In this document: one piece after another, positions 62,031 through 64,000 of the stretch
Position numbering within the stretch: the stretch's first letter is position 1
How the letters are laid out: every line of letters starts with the position of its first letter
Assembly (NCBI RefSeq): GCF_024623185.1
Contig: NZ_JANJZK010000010.1
Coordinates: 21,402 to 85,401, forward strand
DNA from: Anaerofustis stercorihominis
GTDB lineage: Bacteria > Bacillota > Clostridia > Eubacteriales > Anaerofustaceae
Length of the DNA: 64,000 nt
Direction of reading: 5' to 3'
Translations under genes and position numbers: made by a program
The notes under the pieces: generated by a model
Database searches by the model: none
What the model was told of the DNA's origin: nothing
Seen by the model: the letters and a program-made list of their open reading frames with translations, nothing else

Positions 62031-63867
62031 TGAAAACAGACCAAGAAGAGGTCCTATGGGCAGAGGTCCCGCTATGATGAGAGGCGGAGAAAAAGCAAAG
62101 GATTTCAAGGGCACTATAAAAACTCTTCTCAAATATTTGGGTTCAAAGAAACTTAGTATATTTATAGTATTTATATTTGCGGTTGTATCGACAATATTCA
62201 GTATTGTCGGACCTAAAATCTTAGGAAAAGCAACAACTAAAATATTCGAAGGTGTTATGGGTAAAATCGCGGGAACGGCAACGGGTATAGACTTTACTTA
62301 TATAGGAAAGATACTTATCACCTTAGTAATACTATATTTAATATCCGCACTCTTCTCATATTTGCAAAGTTTTATTATGACAGGAGTTACTACGGATTTA
62401 ACTTACAGATTAAGAAAAGATATTTCTCATAAGATAAATAAACTACCGCTTAAATATTACGACAAACAGACTCATGGTGAAGTATTATCTAGGATAACAA
62501 ATGATATAGATACGATAAACCAAAACTTAAATCAGGGTCTTACACAAATAATCACAAGTATAACTACGGTAATAGGTATTTTATACATGATGGCAACAAT
62601 AGATCTGACTATGACATTGGTAGCTATAATGATAATACCGGTATCGGTGATATGCATAATGATCGTAGTTCATTTTTCACAAAGATATTTCAGAAGCCAG
62701 CAGGAATATTTGGGGCATGTAAACGGTCATATTGAAGAAATGTATTCCGGACATATAATCGTTAAAGCTTTCAACAGAGAAAATAAATCTATCGAAGAAT
62801 TTAATGAATACAATGAAACATTATATCATTCTGCCTGGAAATCTCAATTCTTATCAGGAATGATGCAGCCGATAATGAACTTTATCAGCAATCTTGGATA
62901 TGTAGTTATATGTATAATCGGAGGTTACAGAGCAACAAGAGGACAGGTAACAGTAGGCGATATCCAGGCTTTTATACAATATGTAAGAAACTTTACACAG
63001 CCTATAACTCAGCTTGCAAATGTATCAAACATACTACAGCAAACCGCGGCATCTGCAGAAAGAGTTTTTGAATTCTTGGATGAAGAAGATGAAAAAGAAA
63101 CGACTGACAATCCTGTTACGGTCGATGTAGAGAAAGTAAAAGGTTCTGTAGAATTTGAAGATGTATGTTTTGGTTATGAAAAAGATAAACCTATAATAAA
63201 ACATTTTTCTTCTAAAATAGAACCCGGACAAAAAATAGCGATAGTCGGTCCTACGGGAGCGGGTAAAACCACTATAGTAAAACTTCTTATGAGATTTTAC
63301 GATGTAAACAGCGGTAAAATCAAAATCGACGGGATAGATATAAATGACTATAAACGTAGAGATTTGAGGCAAATGTTTGGAATGGTCTTACAGGATACAT
63401 GGCTATACAATGATACTGTAATGAACAATATTAGATACGGTAATTTAAATGCCACCGATGAAGAAGTAGAACAAGCAGCGATTGCGGCACATGTGGATCA
63501 CTTTATCAAGACAAATGTAGATGGATATCAAATGGTACTTAATGAAGAATCAAGCAATATTTCAAGCGGTCAAAAGCAGCTTTTAACTATTGCAAGAGCA
63601 CTTCTTGCAGATCCTAAGATACTTATTTTAGATGAAGCAACAAGTTCCGTTGACACAAGAACAGAAAAATTAATAGTAAAAGCTATGGATACTTTAATTC
63701 AGGGAAGAACAAGTTTCATTATAGCTCATAGATTATCTACAATTAAAGATGCTGATCTGATACTTGTTATGAGAGACGGTAATATTGTAGAACAGGGAAC
63801 ACACGCTTCACTTATTGAAGAAAATGGTTTCTATGCAAATCTATATAATTCTCAGTTTGAAGAATAA
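62023..63867 (+). CDS. ABC exporter half-transporter with catalytic Walker B (heterodimer subunit 2)
   Basis: 614 residues. A short Arg/Gly/Met-rich N-terminus (RPRRGPMGRGPAMMRGG), six membrane helices, then an ATPase domain with Walker A GPTGAGKTT, Walker B ILILDEATSSVD with the catalytic Glu and H-loop IIAHRLST. Its signature reads NISSGQKQLLTIARA, with SSGQ for SGGQ. This defect faces the Asp-substituted Walker B of subunit 1, so one composite ATP site is degenerate and the other complete, as in LmrCD-type pumps. Ribosome site GAGGTTAG lies inside the end of the upstream gene. Confidence 0.93.
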   Translation: MSNENRPRRGPMGRGPAMMRGGEKAKDFKGTIKTLLKYLGSKKLSIFIVFIFAVVSTIFSIVGPKILGKATTKIFEGVMGKIAGTATGIDFTYIGKILITLVILYLISALFSYLQSFIMTGVTTDLTYRLRKDISHKINKLPLKYYDKQTHGEVLSRITNDIDTINQNLNQGLTQIITSITTVIGILYMMATIDLTMTLVAIMIIPVSVICIMIVVHFSQRYFRSQQEYLGHVNGHIEEMYSGHIIVKAFNRENKSIEEFNEYNETLYHSAWKSQFLSGMMQPIMNFISNLGYVVICIIGGYRATRGQVTVGDIQAFIQYVRNFTQPITQLANVSNILQQTAASAERVFEFLDEEDEKETTDNPVTVDVEKVKGSVEFEDVCFGYEKDKPIIKHFSSKIEPGQKIAIVGPTGAGKTTIVKLLMRFYDVNSGKIKIDGIDINDYKRRDLRQMFGMVLQDTWLYNDTVMNNIRYGNLNATDEEVEQAAIAAHVDHFIKTNVDGYQMVLNEESSNISSGQKQLLTIARALLADPKILILDEATSSVDTRTEKLIVKAMDTLIQGRTSFIIAHRLSTIKDADLILVMRDGNIVEQGTHASLIEENGFYANLYNSQFEE

Positions 63868-63872
63868 ATAAT

Positions 63873-63901
63873 AAAAAAGAACCTTATAAAGGTTCTTTTT
63901 T
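63873..63901. terminator. Bidirectional terminator after the exporter operon
   Basis: AAAAAAGAACCTT, loop ATA, AAGGTTCTTTTTT: a perfect 13-bp stem between convergent genes. Confidence 0.9.
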
Positions 63902-63918
63902 ATTAAATTAAATATCGT

Positions 63919-64000
63919 CTATTTCACCCTAACCCTAACAACCCTAGAAAAACTAGACTTATACTTTCCGCTAACTCCCCTTACCTTATAATAATAAACC
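63919..64000 (-). CDS. 3' end of a gene, C-terminus of a fibronectin-III-like surface domain (partial)
   Basis: Reading the minus strand from the window edge gives an open frame ending VYYYKVRGVSG...VVRVRVK and a TAG at 63921-63919. The pattern YYYKVRxVSGKYKS-S-S-VVxVxVK is typical of the last strands of fibronectin-type-III-like repeats at the C-terminus of clostridial secreted proteins. It starts beyond the window. Supported by position just after a bidirectional terminator. Confidence 0.6.
   Translation of the reverse strand, partial: VYYYKVRGVSGKYKSSFSRVVRVRVK

Noticed and set aside
63925..63946. Telomere-like CCCTAACCCTAAC near the right edge
   Set aside because: It is explained as codons for an Arg/Val-rich C-terminus (VVRVRVK, stop) of a minus-strand gene; there are only two units and no array.

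Overview
The window is AT-rich bacterial DNA from a strict anaerobe of the Clostridia (Bacillota). Pointers are the HydE/HydF/HydG maturases of [FeFe]-hydrogenase, a glycyl radical enzyme (GRE) with its activase, CodY-type boxes, strong GGAGG ribosome binding sites, many U-tailed terminators and an NPKTG-type wall-anchored protein. Placement below class level is not safe from this sequence. I saw no tRNA, rRNA, CRISPR array, insertion sequence or prophage.

Layout. 1-6.6 kb: a 1442-residue teichoic-acid-type polymerase carrying a HAD domain, an orphan small protein and a beta-helical surface protein. 6.8-9.5 kb: a RuBisCO-like protein divergent from a SorC-family regulator, with tandem operator-like repeats between them. 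9.6-16.6 kb: housekeeping genes (PHP phosphatase, leuS, two PspC proteins, a CAT-like acyltransferase, an M24 peptidase). 17.3-21.4 kb: hydE-hydG-hydF, with a long terminator-bearing leader ahead of hydE and a dispersed repeat that runs into the 3' end of hydE. 21.5-32 kb: a PTS/GRE locus on the minus strand (PRD regulator with fused EIIB-like and EIIA domains, GRE, EIIB, ascorbate-type EIIC, DUF362 protein, GRE activase, membrane protein), with a LarA-family gene diverging from the regulator. 32-45.9 kb: GNAT, YbaK-type deacylase, flavodoxin-ferredoxin protein, a regulator whose best start is ATT, deoC, fba with a small alarmone synthetase, an uncharacterised amino-acid-type ABC importer split by an ArsR/nitroreductase pair, and a MarR/hydrolase pair with matching operators. 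46-57.8 kb: cardiolipin synthase, ilvB-ilvN-ilvC-ilvD and livK-livH-livM-livG-livF. 57.8-64 kb: folC, a MarR regulator, a heterodimeric ABC exporter, and the 3' tip of an unseen minus-strand surface-protein gene.

How it fits together. CodY-like boxes lie upstream of livK, of ilvB and of the orphan ABC importer's binding protein, so branched-chain amino acid import, synthesis and a third importer look co-regulated by nitrogen/GTP status. The most novel-looking unit is the PTS-GRE-DUF362-activase operon with LarA: import and phosphorylation of a sugar-like compound, then radical elimination or ring opening, possibly preceded by an epimerisation. Next are the RuBisCO-like/SorC pair, which looks catabolic rather than CO2-fixing, and the riboswitch-like leader of hydE. 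No hydrogenase structural gene is in the window, nor any LarB/LarC/LarE.
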